The notes below the pieces were generated by a model, which saw only the letters and a program-made list of their open reading frames with translations, did not search any database and was not told the origin of the DNA. Below, piece after piece: positions 15,514 to 23,491 of a stretch of 23,599 nt of DNA. Origin of the DNA: an uncultured Streptococcus sp. (lineage in GTDB: Bacteria; Bacillota; Bacilli; Lactobacillales; Streptococcaceae); the NCBI GenBank assembly GCA_934215455.1, contig CAKPZX010000027.1, forward strand, positions 1 through 23,599. The letters are read 5' to 3'. Position 1 is the stretch's first letter, and every line of letters starts with the position of its first letter. The position numbers were made by a program, and so were the translations under genes.

Positions 15514-15520
15514 GGAAGGT

Positions 15521-16018
15521 ATGAAACATTCGGAAAAAGAATCACAATACCAGCTCTTGCTGGCTCAGTTAGACGCTCTCTTAACAGGAGAAACCAATGC
15601 CTTGGCTAATCTGTCCAATGCCAGTGCTCTTTTAAATCAAGCCCTTCCTCGTTCGGTCTTTGCAGGTTTTTATTTGTATGACCAAACGGAATTGATCTTG
15701 GGACCTTTTCAGGGAGGTGTTTCTTGTGTCCATATCGCTCTTGGAAAGGGTGTCTGTGGAGAAGCAGCTCAAGAGCAGAAAACCATCATTGTTGAAGATG
15801 TGCGCCAGCATGCCAACTATATTTCCTGTGATAGCCGAGCCATGAGTGAGATTGTAGTGCCTATGGTCAAGGACGGCCAGCTCCTTGGGGTTTTAGACCT
15901 GGATTCGGAGTGTGTCTCTGACTATGATCAGCTGGATCAGGAGTATTTAGAAAAGTTTGTCGCTCTCTTGATCGAAAAGACAAACTGGGACTTTAAGATG
16001 TTTGGGGTTAAGAACTAA
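15521..16018 (+). CDS. msrC: Free methionine-(R)-sulfoxide reductase (GAF domain)
   Basis: fRMsr reduces free methionine-R-sulfoxide to methionine using thioredoxin and so repairs oxidised methionine. The 165-residue protein is a single GAF domain with the three redox cysteines at 69, 79 and 103 ([24 protein letters not shown]). The spacings of 10 and 24 match the E. coli enzyme's Cys84/94/118. The start at 15521 gives the family's usual N-terminus ([30 protein letters not shown]); the in-frame ATG at 15512 overlaps the -10 box and is excluded. Translation is probably leaderless or nearly so. Its TAA overlaps the ATG of dnaX, so the two are coupled, an arrangement I recall as common in streptococci. 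Confidence 0.92.
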   Translation: MKHSEKESQYQLLLAQLDALLTGETNALANLSNASALLNQALPRSVFAGFYLYDQTELILGPFQGGVSCVHIALGKGVCGEAAQEQKTIIVEDVRQHANYISCDSRAMSEIVVPMVKDGQLLGVLDLDSECVSDYDQLDQEYLEKFVALLIEKTNWDFKMFGVKN

Positions 16019-17694
16019 TGTATCAAGCTTTATATCGGAAATACCGTAGCCAGACCTTTGGCCAATTGGTCGGCCAGCAAGTGGTGGCACGGACATTGAG
16101 ACAGGCCGTTGAGCAGGAGAAGATCAGCCATGCCTATCTCTTTTCTGGTCCTCGTGGTACTGGGAAAACCAGTGTGGCCAAGATCTTTGCTAAGGCTATG
16201 AACTGTCCTAATCAAGTCAATGGGGAGCCTTGTAACGACTGCTATATCTGTGAATCCATTACCAATGGGAGCCTAGAAGATGTCATCGAGATCGATGCGG
16301 CCTCCAACAATGGGGTCGATGAGATTCGAGATATTCGCGACAAGTCCACTTATGCTCCGAGTCTAGCCAAGCACAAGGTCTACATTATCGATGAGGTCCA
16401 CATGCTCTCGACAGGGGCCTTTAATGCCTTGTTGAAGACGTTGGAAGAGCCAACGGAAAACGTGGTCTTTATCCTCGCAACAACAGAGTTGCACAAGATT
16501 CCTGCGACCATTCTGTCACGGGTGCAACGCTTTGAATTCAAATCCATCAAACTGCCGGATATCGTTCATCATTTGGAAAGCATCTTAGCTACAGAAGGCA
16601 TTGCCTATGAAGCAGATGCTGTGCAGATTATCGCTCGGCGCGCTGAAGGTGGGATGCGGGATGCCTTGTCCATTTTGGACCAAGCCCTGAGTCTGACTGC
16701 GGGTAGTGAGTTGACGACAGCGATCGCAGAAGAGATCACCGGTTCCATCAGTCTAGCTGCGCTCGATCAGTACGTGGCTGCCATCCTGGCTCATGATGCG
16801 ACAGCAGCGCTGGATCAGCTAGCGATTATCTTTGATAACGGTAAGAATATGGCCCGCTTTGTCACGGACTTACTTCAATACCTGAGAGATCTCTTGATTG
16901 TTCAGACAGGCGGAGAAAACACTCACGCTAGTGACTTGTTTGCGGCGAATCTTGAAGCCGATCAAGCTCTTCTTTTTGCCTTGATTGACCAGGCGACGAC
17001 CAGTCTAGCGGACATCAAAAATAGTCTGCAACCGCGCATCTATACTGAAATGATGACCATTAAATTGGCTGAAAACACAGGCCAAGTTTCTAACTCAGTA
17101 GCTGTGGAGGTTCCTTCCAATGTGCTAGCTCAGCTGGAAGACTTGAAGAAGGAAGTCGCTCAGCTCAAGCAACAGTTAGCGCAAACAGGTAGTAGTCTTC
17201 CTGCTTCAAAACCGGCAGTAACTCGTCCAACCAAGTCGAGCAAGGGCTACCGGGCAGATCGAAACAAGGTCAACGCCATTTTACAAGAGGCGGTTGAAAA
17301 CCCAGAGTTGGCTCGGACCAACTTGATCCGTCTTCAAAACGCTTGGGGGGAAATCATCGAGAGCTTGGCAGGTGCGGATAAGGCTCTCTTAATCGGATCC
17401 CAACCGGTCGCTGCCAATGAAAATCACGCTATTTTAGCCTTTGAGTCTGCCTTTAATGCTGAACAGACCATGAAGCGGGACAACCTCAATACCATGTTTG
17501 GCAATATTCTCAGCAATGCTGCTGGCTTCTCGCCAGAGATTCTAGCGGTTTCGATGGAAGAATGGACCCAAATTCGGGCAGAGTTTTCGGCTAAGGCGCG
17601 TGGGCAAAAAGCGGAAGTGATAGAAGAAGAGGAAAGTGTCATCCCTGAGGAATTTCACTTTTTATCCGATAAAATCACCCTGCAAGACGATTAA
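16018..17694 (+). CDS. dnaX: DNA polymerase III subunit gamma/tau
   Basis: DnaX is the clamp-loader ATPase subunit that loads the sliding clamp and ties together the replicative polymerases. The 558-residue protein has the Walker A motif GPRGTGKT (44-51), a four-cysteine zinc site (Cys63, 72, 75, 78), Walker B IIDEVH (123-128) and sensor 1 ATTE (154-157), then the clamp-loader lid and collar (about 180-360), a coiled, Gln/Lys-rich linker (about 370-420) and a C-terminal domain. The usual SRC arginine-finger motif reads SRVQRF here, with the arginine kept. The start overlaps the fRMsr stop by one base. No programmed-frameshift slippery run is obvious in the linker, so whether a short gamma form is made cannot be judged. 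Confidence 0.96.
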   Translation: MYQALYRKYRSQTFGQLVGQQVVARTLRQAVEQEKISHAYLFSGPRGTGKTSVAKIFAKAMNCPNQVNGEPCNDCYICESITNGSLEDVIEIDAASNNGVDEIRDIRDKSTYAPSLAKHKVYIIDEVHMLSTGAFNALLKTLEEPTENVVFILATTELHKIPATILSRVQRFEFKSIKLPDIVHHLESILATEGIAYEADAVQIIARRAEGGMRDALSILDQALSLTAGSELTTAIAEEITGSISLAALDQYVAAILAHDATAALDQLAIIFDNGKNMARFVTDLLQYLRDLLIVQTGGENTHASDLFAANLEADQALLFALIDQATTSLADIKNSLQPRIYTEMMTIKLAENTGQVSNSVAVEVPSNVLAQLEDLKKEVAQLKQQLAQTGSSLPASKPAVTRPTKSSKGYRADRNKVNAILQEAVENPELARTNLIRLQNAWGEIIESLAGADKALLIGSQPVAANENHAILAFESAFNAEQTMKRDNLNTMFGNILSNAAGFSPEILAVSMEEWTQIRAEFSAKARGQKAEVIEEEESVIPEEFHFLSDKITLQDD

Positions 17695-17717
17695 TACATG
17701 AATTTTTTACTGAATCA

Positions 17718-17726
17718 TGGTAAAAT
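17718..17726 (+). promoter_or_regulatory. Promoter of the DUF3272-like gene
   Basis: TGG followed by TAAAAT (17721-17726). The ATG is at 17733, six bases after the -10 box, so the expected first transcribed base is the A of the start codon. Confidence 0.65.
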
Positions 17727-17732
17727 AATTTT

Positions 17733-17930
17733 ATGAATAGAAAACAATTTGCAGTGATAGCAGTCTTTACTGCTATGGAGACTTATTTTTTCAATGAAGC
17801 GACCATGGCGGGTCAAATGCTCTTTGCATGTTTTTGGGCCCTCTTGATCTTGCGCAATCTCCAGACGGCCTATATGGTGGAGAAAATTGCTAGTGCCATT
17901 GAAAAAGAAATCAATAAGAAAAGAAAATAA
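17733..17930 (+). CDS. Small DUF3272-like membrane protein
   Basis: The 65-residue protein has two hydrophobic stretches (about residues 6-20 and 24-42) and a basic, charged C-terminal tail (EKIASAIEKEINKKRK). From memory it fits the DUF3272 family of small streptococcal proteins found near dnaX; function unknown. There is no Shine-Dalgarno sequence in the bases before the ATG, and an extended -10 box sits six bases upstream, pointing to a leaderless mRNA. A strong terminator directly after the stop supports it as a real gene. It follows dnaX by 38 bp. Confidence 0.75.
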   Translation: MNRKQFAVIAVFTAMETYFFNEATMAGQMLFACFWALLILRNLQTAYMVEKIASAIEKEINKKRK

Positions 17931-17966
17931 AACCTTTGAAAAGAAATTCTTTTTCAAAGGTTTTTT
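17929..17966 (+). terminator. Terminator after the DUF3272-like gene
   Basis: AACCTTTGAAAA (17931-17942) pairs with TTTTCAAAGGTT (17951-17962), with an 8-nt loop, As upstream and Ts downstream. It may act in both directions. Confidence 0.85.
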
Positions 17967-18037
17967 CTATGTCGATAGATAAAGTGACTCTAAACGACTG
18001 TTCAGTTTTCCCAGATTTTTCTAGGAAACTTTTTCTA

Positions 18038-18070
18038 TTTCATAAACATTTCACATTTCTTCTCTATAAT
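18038..18070 (+). promoter_or_regulatory. vex operon promoter with 11-bp direct repeat
   Basis: TATAAT at 18065-18070 lacks a good -35 box. In its place, TTTCA occurs at 18038-18042 and 18049-18053, a spacing of 11 bp. OmpR-type regulators commonly bind direct repeats with this period over the -35 region, so this is a candidate VncR site. The start would be near 18077. Confidence 0.55.
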
Positions 18071-18092
18071 AACTATAACAAATGATGAAAGC

Positions 18093-18115
18093 GTCCACAT
18101 CAAATAACTGTGGAC
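18093..18115 (+). promoter_or_regulatory. Leader hairpin of the vex operon
   Basis: GTCCACA (18093-18099) pairs perfectly with TGTGGAC (18109-18115) across a 9-nt loop, in the 5' leader, nine bases before the vex1 ribosome site. No T run follows. It may stabilise the 5' end or simply be chance. Confidence 0.45.
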
Positions 18116-18136
18116 TTTGAAATGGAGGGTGAGTTC

Positions 18137-19399
18137 ATGCTCTTACAACAGGCAATTGCCTATATTACTCGAAAAAGAACGAGGAATCTGGTTCTCTTTC
18201 TGATTCTCCTCTTGATCCTCTCTTGCTTATATTTCTGTTTTTCACTGATGCAAGTAGGAGGAAGGCTGGAGGACCATATCAAACTGTCGGCTGGGACCAG
18301 TTTTGCCCTGACCAGTAAGCAGGGGAATACTCCCTTTGCGCTGAAGGAGGCTGAAAAGGTGCAGCGACTAGCTGGGGTGGGAGGCATGGTTCCTCAATAT
18401 GAAAGTCCCGTTCGCATTCTTGGTAAAGAAGCGGTGACGGGACAGCAGTCGGTAGAGCGGGATGATTTGGGTCAGGAAGCCAAGCAAGCGCTAGGTGCTG
18501 TCTTTACCCAGAAGACAGACCAGCACCTGGATTTCAGAAGTGGTAGTTTCCAACTGGTGCAAGGCAAGCACTTATCCGACAAGGCTCGCGGCCAGATCTT
18601 GATCCACCAAGAGTTGGCTAAGAAGAACAAGCTAAAGGTCGGCGATTCCTTGACCTTATCCAGCTTTCAGATGGGAGAGACTCCTGCCAAAGAGCAAACC
18701 TTTAAAATCGTTGGGATTTTTTCGGGTAAGAAACAGGAAAAATTCACAGGAATGACCTCTGATCTGAGTGAAAACCAAGTCTACCTCTCTTATGAGGATG
18801 CGACCAAGCTCCTTGGTCTCAGTCAGCAAGAAGTGACCCAGGTCACCTTTGGAGTCAAAGATCCTGAGAAAATCGATGCCCTCTTGAAGCAAGTTAAAAG
18901 CTTGGATCTGGATTGGCAATCGCTACGCGTGGTCGAAGATCGCAAGGCCTTTGACCAGATGAAGGAATCCTCTCAGACCCTAGAAGGCCTGGTACGGATC
19001 ATGATGATCGTCCTCCTGGTGACAGGAGCCGGTGCTCTATCGCTCTTACTCAGTCTCTGGACACGGGAGCGGATCCATGAAATCGGCGTCCTCTTATCCA
19101 TTGGGAAGAGCAAGGGCCGGATCTTTATACAGTTCCTCTTGGAAGTGGTGCTGGTATCCTTACTAGCAGTGATCCCAGCCTTTCTCATCGGGCGGATGGT
19201 CAGCCATCGTTTCTTAGAGCAGTTTGTCGGAGAGACCGGTCAACAGCAGACCCTAGAATTGCTCAACCAAATCCCTCAAGGCCTTTCCTTAGGAATCGCC
19301 TATACTAGCCTCTTGTGCTTGATCCTTCTGTCGCTCGGTGTAACCACCAGCATGATCTGGCGCAAGACCCCAAAAGAAATATTAACAAAAATGAGTTAA
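18137..19399 (+). CDS. vex1: ABC transporter permease Vex1 (FtsX/MacB type)
   Basis: Vex1 is the first membrane subunit of a heteromeric ABC exporter with Vex2 and Vex3. The 420-residue protein has an N-terminal membrane helix (about 17-37), a large outside MacB-like domain with LVQGKHLSDKARGQILIHQELAKKN, and three C-terminal helices (about 285-310, 335-360, 390-412), the standard MacB/FtsX layout. The outside domain and N-terminus are clearly paralogous to the third gene of the cluster (LVQGEHLTDKDKNQILMHEDLAKKN). The start at 18137 has the strong ribosome site GGAGGGTGA at 18124-18132; the in-frame GTG at 18110 lies in the leader hairpin and is unlikely. In S. pneumoniae vex123-vncRS was proposed in vancomycin tolerance, a role later questioned. 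The exported substrate is unknown. Confidence 0.9.
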   Translation: MLLQQAIAYITRKRTRNLVLFLILLLILSCLYFCFSLMQVGGRLEDHIKLSAGTSFALTSKQGNTPFALKEAEKVQRLAGVGGMVPQYESPVRILGKEAVTGQQSVERDDLGQEAKQALGAVFTQKTDQHLDFRSGSFQLVQGKHLSDKARGQILIHQELAKKNKLKVGDSLTLSSFQMGETPAKEQTFKIVGIFSGKKQEKFTGMTSDLSENQVYLSYEDATKLLGLSQQEVTQVTFGVKDPEKIDALLKQVKSLDLDWQSLRVVEDRKAFDQMKESSQTLEGLVRIMMIVLLVTGAGALSLLLSLWTRERIHEIGVLLSIGKSKGRIFIQFLLEVVLVSLLAVIPAFLIGRMVSHRFLEQFVGETGQQQTLELLNQIPQGLSLGIAYTSLLCLILLSLGVTTSMIWRKTPKEILTKMS

Positions 19400-19405
19400 G
19401 GAGAA

Positions 19406-20047
19406 ATGACACCTATGTTAGAACTCAAACATGTATCCTATAGCTACCAAAGCTACCAAGAAGAGATCTTCTCAGACGTGAACTATCAGTTCAAAAATGG
19501 GACATTTTACAGCATTATCGGTCAGTCTGGAGCTGGGAAATCGACCCTCCTCTCCCTCTTGGCTGGACTGGACAATCCCAAGAAGGGGCAGGTTCTCTTT
19601 GATGGGGAGGACATCCAGACCAAAGGGTCTAGCTACCACCGCAAGCACCATGTCTCCCTGGTCTTTCAGAATTACAATCTGATTGACTATTTGACGCCAC
19701 TGGAAAATGTCCGCCTGGTCAACAAACAAGCTGGGAAAGACATTCTCTTGGAATTGGGGCTGGACGAAACGCAAATCAAACGCAATGTCCTGCAACTATC
19801 CGGCGGGCAGCAACAACGGGTGGCCATTGCGCGTGCGCTCGTTTCAGAAGCACCTGTCATCTTGGCCGATGAGCCGACAGGAAACTTAGACGAACAGACA
19901 GCCGGTGACATCATTGCCATTTTGAAGAAGTTGGCCAAGGAACGCCAAAAATGTGTCATCGTCGTCACCCACAGTAAGGAAGTGGCAGAGGCCTCCGATG
20001 TGGTCTTGGAATTGAGTCGCCGTAGCCTCGTTGAGAAGAGCAAGTAA
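19406..20047 (+). CDS. vex2: ABC transporter ATP-binding protein Vex2
   Basis: Vex2 is the ATPase that drives the Vex1/Vex3 permease. The 213-residue protein has the Walker A motif GQSGAGKST (39-47), Q-loop VFQNYN (Gln88), signature LSGGQQQR (131-138), Walker B VILADEP (151-157) and H-loop THS (His189), all intact, and belongs to the LolD/MacB subgroup. The ATG at 19406 is only 2 nt from AGGAG, while an in-frame ATG at 19415 has an 11-nt gap. The pneumococcal protein, as I recall it, begins MTLLQL..., which favours 19406. It lies 6 bp after vex1 and 12 bp before vex3. Confidence 0.93.
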   Translation: MTPMLELKHVSYSYQSYQEEIFSDVNYQFKNGTFYSIIGQSGAGKSTLLSLLAGLDNPKKGQVLFDGEDIQTKGSSYHRKHHVSLVFQNYNLIDYLTPLENVRLVNKQAGKDILLELGLDETQIKRNVLQLSGGQQQRVAIARALVSEAPVILADEPTGNLDEQTAGDIIAILKKLAKERQKCVIVVTHSKEVAEASDVVLELSRRSLVEKSK

Positions 20048-20059
20048 GGAGGGAATGCT

Positions 20060-21436
20060 ATGTTGCGAAATGCTTTTGCTTATATCACACGTAAATGGCC
20101 CAAGTCTCTCTTGCTCTTTGCCATCATTCTCCTCATGGGGACCTTGAGCTTGATCGGACTCTCTATGAAGGGAGCGACCCAAAAAGCATCATCGGAAAGC
20201 CTGGGATCCATCACCAATAGCTTCTCCATGCAGATCAACCGCAGGACCAATCCGGGAACCCCACGGGGAGCTGGGAATCTCAGAGGCGAAGATATCGAAA
20301 AAATCAGCCAGGTAGAGGGGATCACCTCCTCTATCAAGCGGATCAATGCCATCGCAGATATCCTAGATCACGAGATCATTGAGACTGAAGAAACCCTGCA
20401 AAATCAATCTCCAGAGCGGGCCAAATACTTCAAGAACACCTTGATGGTGACGGGGGTCAATGACTCTTCAAAAGAAGATAAATTTGTCTCTGGAGCCTAC
20501 AAGCTGGTCCAAGGGGAGCACCTGACAGATAAGGACAAAAACCAAATCCTCATGCACGAAGATTTGGCGAAAAAGAATGGTCTTAAAGTGGGCGATAAGG
20601 TGCGTCTCAAGTCCAACCTCTACGATGCTGACAATGAAAAAGGGGCCAATGAAACCGTCGAAGTGACCATTAAGGGTCTGTTCTCAGGGAAGAACCAAGC
20701 TCCTCTAACTTACGCCCAAGAGTTGTATGAAGATACCCTCATCTCTGACCTGGATACAGCTGCCAAGCTCTACGGCAATACCGTCCAAACAGCTACCTAT
20801 GAGGATGCGACCTTCTTTGCCAAGGGGGATCAGGACCTGGATGCCTTGATCGAAAAAATCAAAGCACTCGATATTGACTGGAACCTCTATGACTTGGTTA
20901 AGAGCTCTTCCAACTACCCAGCCTTGCAAAAATCTATCAGCAGCATGTTCCAAGTGGCGGACTACTTGTTTATCGGTAGCCTCATCTTTGCTAGCTTGCT
21001 TCTCACCCTTCTCCTTGTCTTGTGGCTCAATGCCCGTCGCAGAGAAGTGGGTATCTTGCTGGCTCTAGGACTCTCCAAGGTGCAGATTGCGGGGCAATTC
21101 GTGGCAGAATTAGTCATGATTTCCATCCCCGCCTTCCTCCTCTCCTATGGAGTTGCAGGACTTCTTGCCAAAGCAGTGGGAGATACGGTGCTTAAGAACG
21201 TAACCAGTGGCATTGCCAAACAAATGGCTCAAGAATCCTCTGCAGCCAACCTTGGTGGAGGAGCTGAGGCAGAAAGCTTCAGTAAGACCCTGACAGACCT
21301 CCATATGGACATCCAACCGAGTCAATTATTGGTAATTGTTTTGGTTGGAGGCCTTCTCTTGATTCTGGTATCCATCCTTTCTTCTCAATGGCTCTTGCAT
21401 AAGAAACCAAAAGATCTCTTGGTGGATGTCGAATAA
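20060..21436 (+). CDS. vex3: ABC transporter permease Vex3 (FtsX/MacB type)
   Basis: Vex3 is the second membrane subunit of the Vex exporter. The 458-residue protein starts MLRNAFAYITRKWPKSLLLFAIILL, very close to pneumococcal Vex3 as I recall it, with one N-terminal helix (about 15-36), a large outside domain (about 45-290) and three C-terminal helices. An insertion rich in Ala, Gly and Ser lies between the second-last and last helices (QESSAANLGGGAEAES). It is paralogous to Vex1, so the two probably form a heterodimer around Vex2. The ribosome site is AAGGAGGG. A separate promoter for vncRS begins a few bases after its stop. Confidence 0.92.
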   Translation: MLRNAFAYITRKWPKSLLLFAIILLMGTLSLIGLSMKGATQKASSESLGSITNSFSMQINRRTNPGTPRGAGNLRGEDIEKISQVEGITSSIKRINAIADILDHEIIETEETLQNQSPERAKYFKNTLMVTGVNDSSKEDKFVSGAYKLVQGEHLTDKDKNQILMHEDLAKKNGLKVGDKVRLKSNLYDADNEKGANETVEVTIKGLFSGKNQAPLTYAQELYEDTLISDLDTAAKLYGNTVQTATYEDATFFAKGDQDLDALIEKIKALDIDWNLYDLVKSSSNYPALQKSISSMFQVADYLFIGSLIFASLLLTLLLVLWLNARRREVGILLALGLSKVQIAGQFVAELVMISIPAFLLSYGVAGLLAKAVGDTVLKNVTSGIAKQMAQESSAANLGGGAEAESFSKTLTDLHMDIQPSQLLVIVLVGGLLLILVSILSSQWLLHKKPKDLLVDVE

Positions 21437-21440
21437 GAAA

Positions 21441-21470
21441 TTGTTTCCTAAAATAGAAATAGGGTATAAT
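21441..21470 (+). promoter_or_regulatory. Internal promoter for vncRS
   Basis: TTGTTT (21441-21446) and TATAAT (21465-21470), spacer 18 nt, immediately after the vex3 stop. The start is expected near 21477, giving a leader of about 32 nt with AAAGGAAAG before vncR. vncRS can thus be made independently of the exporter. Confidence 0.75.
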
Positions 21471-21508
21471 AGGAGGTAGAAGAAGTTTCTTAGATAAAAG
21501 GAAAGTGT

Positions 21509-22162
21509 ATGAAGATACTAATCGTAGAAGATGAAGTCCTGATTCGCGAAGGGATGAGCGACTATCTCATGGAATGTGGCTATGAGGTCTTTGAAGCAGG
21601 CGATGGGCAGGAGGCCCTGGACCTCTTCCACATAGAGGCACCAGATCTGGTCTTGCTGGATATCCAGCTTCCTATCCTCAATGGCTTGGAAGTGCTCAAG
21701 ACTATCCGGAAGGCCAGCTCGGTTCCTGTCCTCATGCTGACGGCCTTCCATGACGAGGACTATAAGTTAACGGCCTTTGGAGAGTTGGCGGACGGCTACC
21801 TGGAAAAACCCTTTTCCTTGTCCCTCTTGAAGGTCCGTATCGAAGCTATTTTTAAAAAGCTCCAGCCTTCCCGGGTCTTCACCTATGGAGAGGCACGGGT
21901 GGATTTTGAGAGTTATACCGCCAGCCTAGCTGGGCAAGCTATTTCCATGAACGCTAAGGAGTTGGAAATCTTGGAATACTTGCTCCAGCATGAGGGCAAG
22001 GCCCGGACCCGCTCTCAGATCCTCGATGCCGTCTGGAAGGAGACGGAGGAGATTCCTTTTGATCGGGTAATCGATGTCTATATCAAGGAACTACGAAAAA
22101 AACTAGAGCTGGACTGTATCGTTACGGTACGCAATGTCGGCTATAAATTGGAGAGACCATGA
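21509..22162 (+). CDS. vncR: Response regulator VncR (OmpR family)
   Basis: VncR is a cytoplasmic two-component regulator paired with VncS. The 217-residue protein has a receiver domain with the acidic pocket VEDE (Glu7/Asp8), phosphoacceptor Asp51 in LLDIQLP, Thr77 and Lys100 (EKPFS), and a C-terminal OmpR-type winged helix (about 125-215) with ARTRSQILDAVW and RVIDVYIKELRKKL. It follows vex3 by 72 bp with its own promoter, and its TGA overlaps the ATG of vncS. Candidate target: the 11-bp direct repeat upstream of vex1. Confidence 0.93.
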   Translation: MKILIVEDEVLIREGMSDYLMECGYEVFEAGDGQEALDLFHIEAPDLVLLDIQLPILNGLEVLKTIRKASSVPVLMLTAFHDEDYKLTAFGELADGYLEKPFSLSLLKVRIEAIFKKLQPSRVFTYGEARVDFESYTASLAGQAISMNAKELEILEYLLQHEGKARTRSQILDAVWKETEEIPFDRVIDVYIKELRKKLELDCIVTVRNVGYKLERP

Positions 22163-23484
22163 CCAAACGAAGTATCTTTGCAAAGATCTTTCTGATCACC
22201 TTTGCCCTTTTTAGTGGCTTAGTCATCCTTCTACATGCTTCGGTTTACTTTATTTTCCCCTCGACCTATATCGAGTCTCAGCGCCAGACGATTTTGAAGA
22301 AATCACAGGCCTTGGCTAAGAGTTTTCAAGGCCAGAAAGAAGGGACTATTGAGTCGGTCATTGATCTTTATTCCAGAACCAATGATATCAAGGTCTCGAT
22401 CAAGGGCAAGGAAAAACAAAATGCCCTAGAGGTCAAGGATGACTTGCTCCTGAACCCGGATAGCCAGAACAATTCCCTGGTCATTGAAGAGCGAAAGATT
22501 CAGACCAAAGAGGGGAAGGACTTGACCTTGCAATTCTTAGCGACCGTCGATTCCCAAAAGGAAGCACGAGACATCAGTCTGGGCTTTCTTCCCTATAGTC
22601 TTCTTGCTTCCTTTGTCTTGTCAGTGATTGCCTCCTATCTCTATGCCCGCCTGATTTCTGCTCCGATCCTGGAGATCAAGCAGATGACCAAGCGGATGAA
22701 GCGCTTGGATCGGACAGCCAGTCTTCCCATTCATTCACAGGATGAGATCGGCGTCCTCAAGCAACAGATCAACGATCTCTATCACCATCTCCTAGAGGTG
22801 ATCGACAATCTAGAGCAGCAGAAACAGGAAAATCTGAAGTTGGAGCAGATGAAAGTCGAATTCCTACGGGGGGCCTCGCACGAGCTCAAGACCCCTCTGG
22901 CCAGCTTGAAGATTATCCTTGAAAATATGCGGGATAAGATCGGCCGCTACAAGGATCGGGACCACTACCTGGCGGTCTCCCTCGATATCGTCGATGAGAT
23001 GAACCAGATCGTCTTAGAAATCCTGTCCCTGTCCTCTGTCCAAGAATTGGCCGGAGACAAGGAGTGGATCCAGCTGGATCAGGTCGTAGAGCAGATCCTT
23101 GACCAGTACAAGGTCTTGGTTCAATCCCGCTCGCTCACGATTGACAATCAGATCCCAGTCAAATCAGTCTATATGGACCCAGCGATTCTGAAATTGGTCC
23201 TCTCAAATGTCATCAGTAATGCCGTTAAGCATTCGGATGCCGGTGGAGAGATCCAGCTCCGTCTCGAAGAGGAAGGGACGCACTTGGCTGTTGAAAATAC
23301 CAGCCAGGAAATGGTAGAGACCGCTGAGATGCCAATGACCGCTAGCCACCAGAAGAAGGAAGGTGGCTTGGGACTCTTCGTGGTCCAACACTTGCTAGAC
23401 CATGAAGAACTGGCCTACCAATTTGATAAAACGGCTATGGGCTTACGCTTCCGTATGGAACTGCCTAAAGATCCTCAAGAATAA
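22159..23484 (+). CDS. vncS: Sensor histidine kinase VncS
   Basis: VncS is a membrane sensor kinase that phosphorylates VncR. The 441-residue protein has two membrane helices (about 10-32 and 144-163) enclosing an outside sensor domain of about 110 residues, a HAMP-like linker (about 164-215), a coiled segment, the HisKA box RGASHELKTPLASL (His241), N box LVLSNVISNAVKHSD (Asn350, Asn354), and a G box GGLGLFVVQHLL (402-413). The catalytic domain looks complete. The ATG overlaps the vncR stop (ATGA). The gene ends 7 bp before repeat A4, the likely terminator of the operon. Confidence 0.93.
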   Translation: MTKRSIFAKIFLITFALFSGLVILLHASVYFIFPSTYIESQRQTILKKSQALAKSFQGQKEGTIESVIDLYSRTNDIKVSIKGKEKQNALEVKDDLLLNPDSQNNSLVIEERKIQTKEGKDLTLQFLATVDSQKEARDISLGFLPYSLLASFVLSVIASYLYARLISAPILEIKQMTKRMKRLDRTASLPIHSQDEIGVLKQQINDLYHHLLEVIDNLEQQKQENLKLEQMKVEFLRGASHELKTPLASLKIILENMRDKIGRYKDRDHYLAVSLDIVDEMNQIVLEILSLSSVQELAGDKEWIQLDQVVEQILDQYKVLVQSRSLTIDNQIPVKSVYMDPAILKLVLSNVISNAVKHSDAGGEIQLRLEEEGTHLAVENTSQEMVETAEMPMTASHQKKEGGLGLFVVQHLLDHEELAYQFDKTAMGLRFRMELPKDPQE

Positions 23485-23491
23485 AAAAATA

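Noticed and set aside
15355..15609. 84-codon open frame before fRMsr
   Set aside because: It is made by repeat A3 and overlaps the start of the fRMsr gene in another frame; no ribosome site.
16018..17694. Programmed frameshift in dnaX making a gamma subunit
   Set aside because: I do not see an A-rich slippery heptamer followed by a clear hairpin in the linker region.
17969..18085. 38-codon frame upstream of vex1 as a Pep27-like peptide
   Set aside because: It starts at a terminator T run without a ribosome site and runs across the vex promoter, so most of it would not be in the vex mRNA. Its sequence does not resemble Pep27 as I recall it.
21471..21476. AGGAGG as a ribosome site for a hidden small gene before vncR
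   Set aside because: It lies directly after the -10 box and so mostly upstream of the expected transcription start, and no start codon follows at the proper distance.
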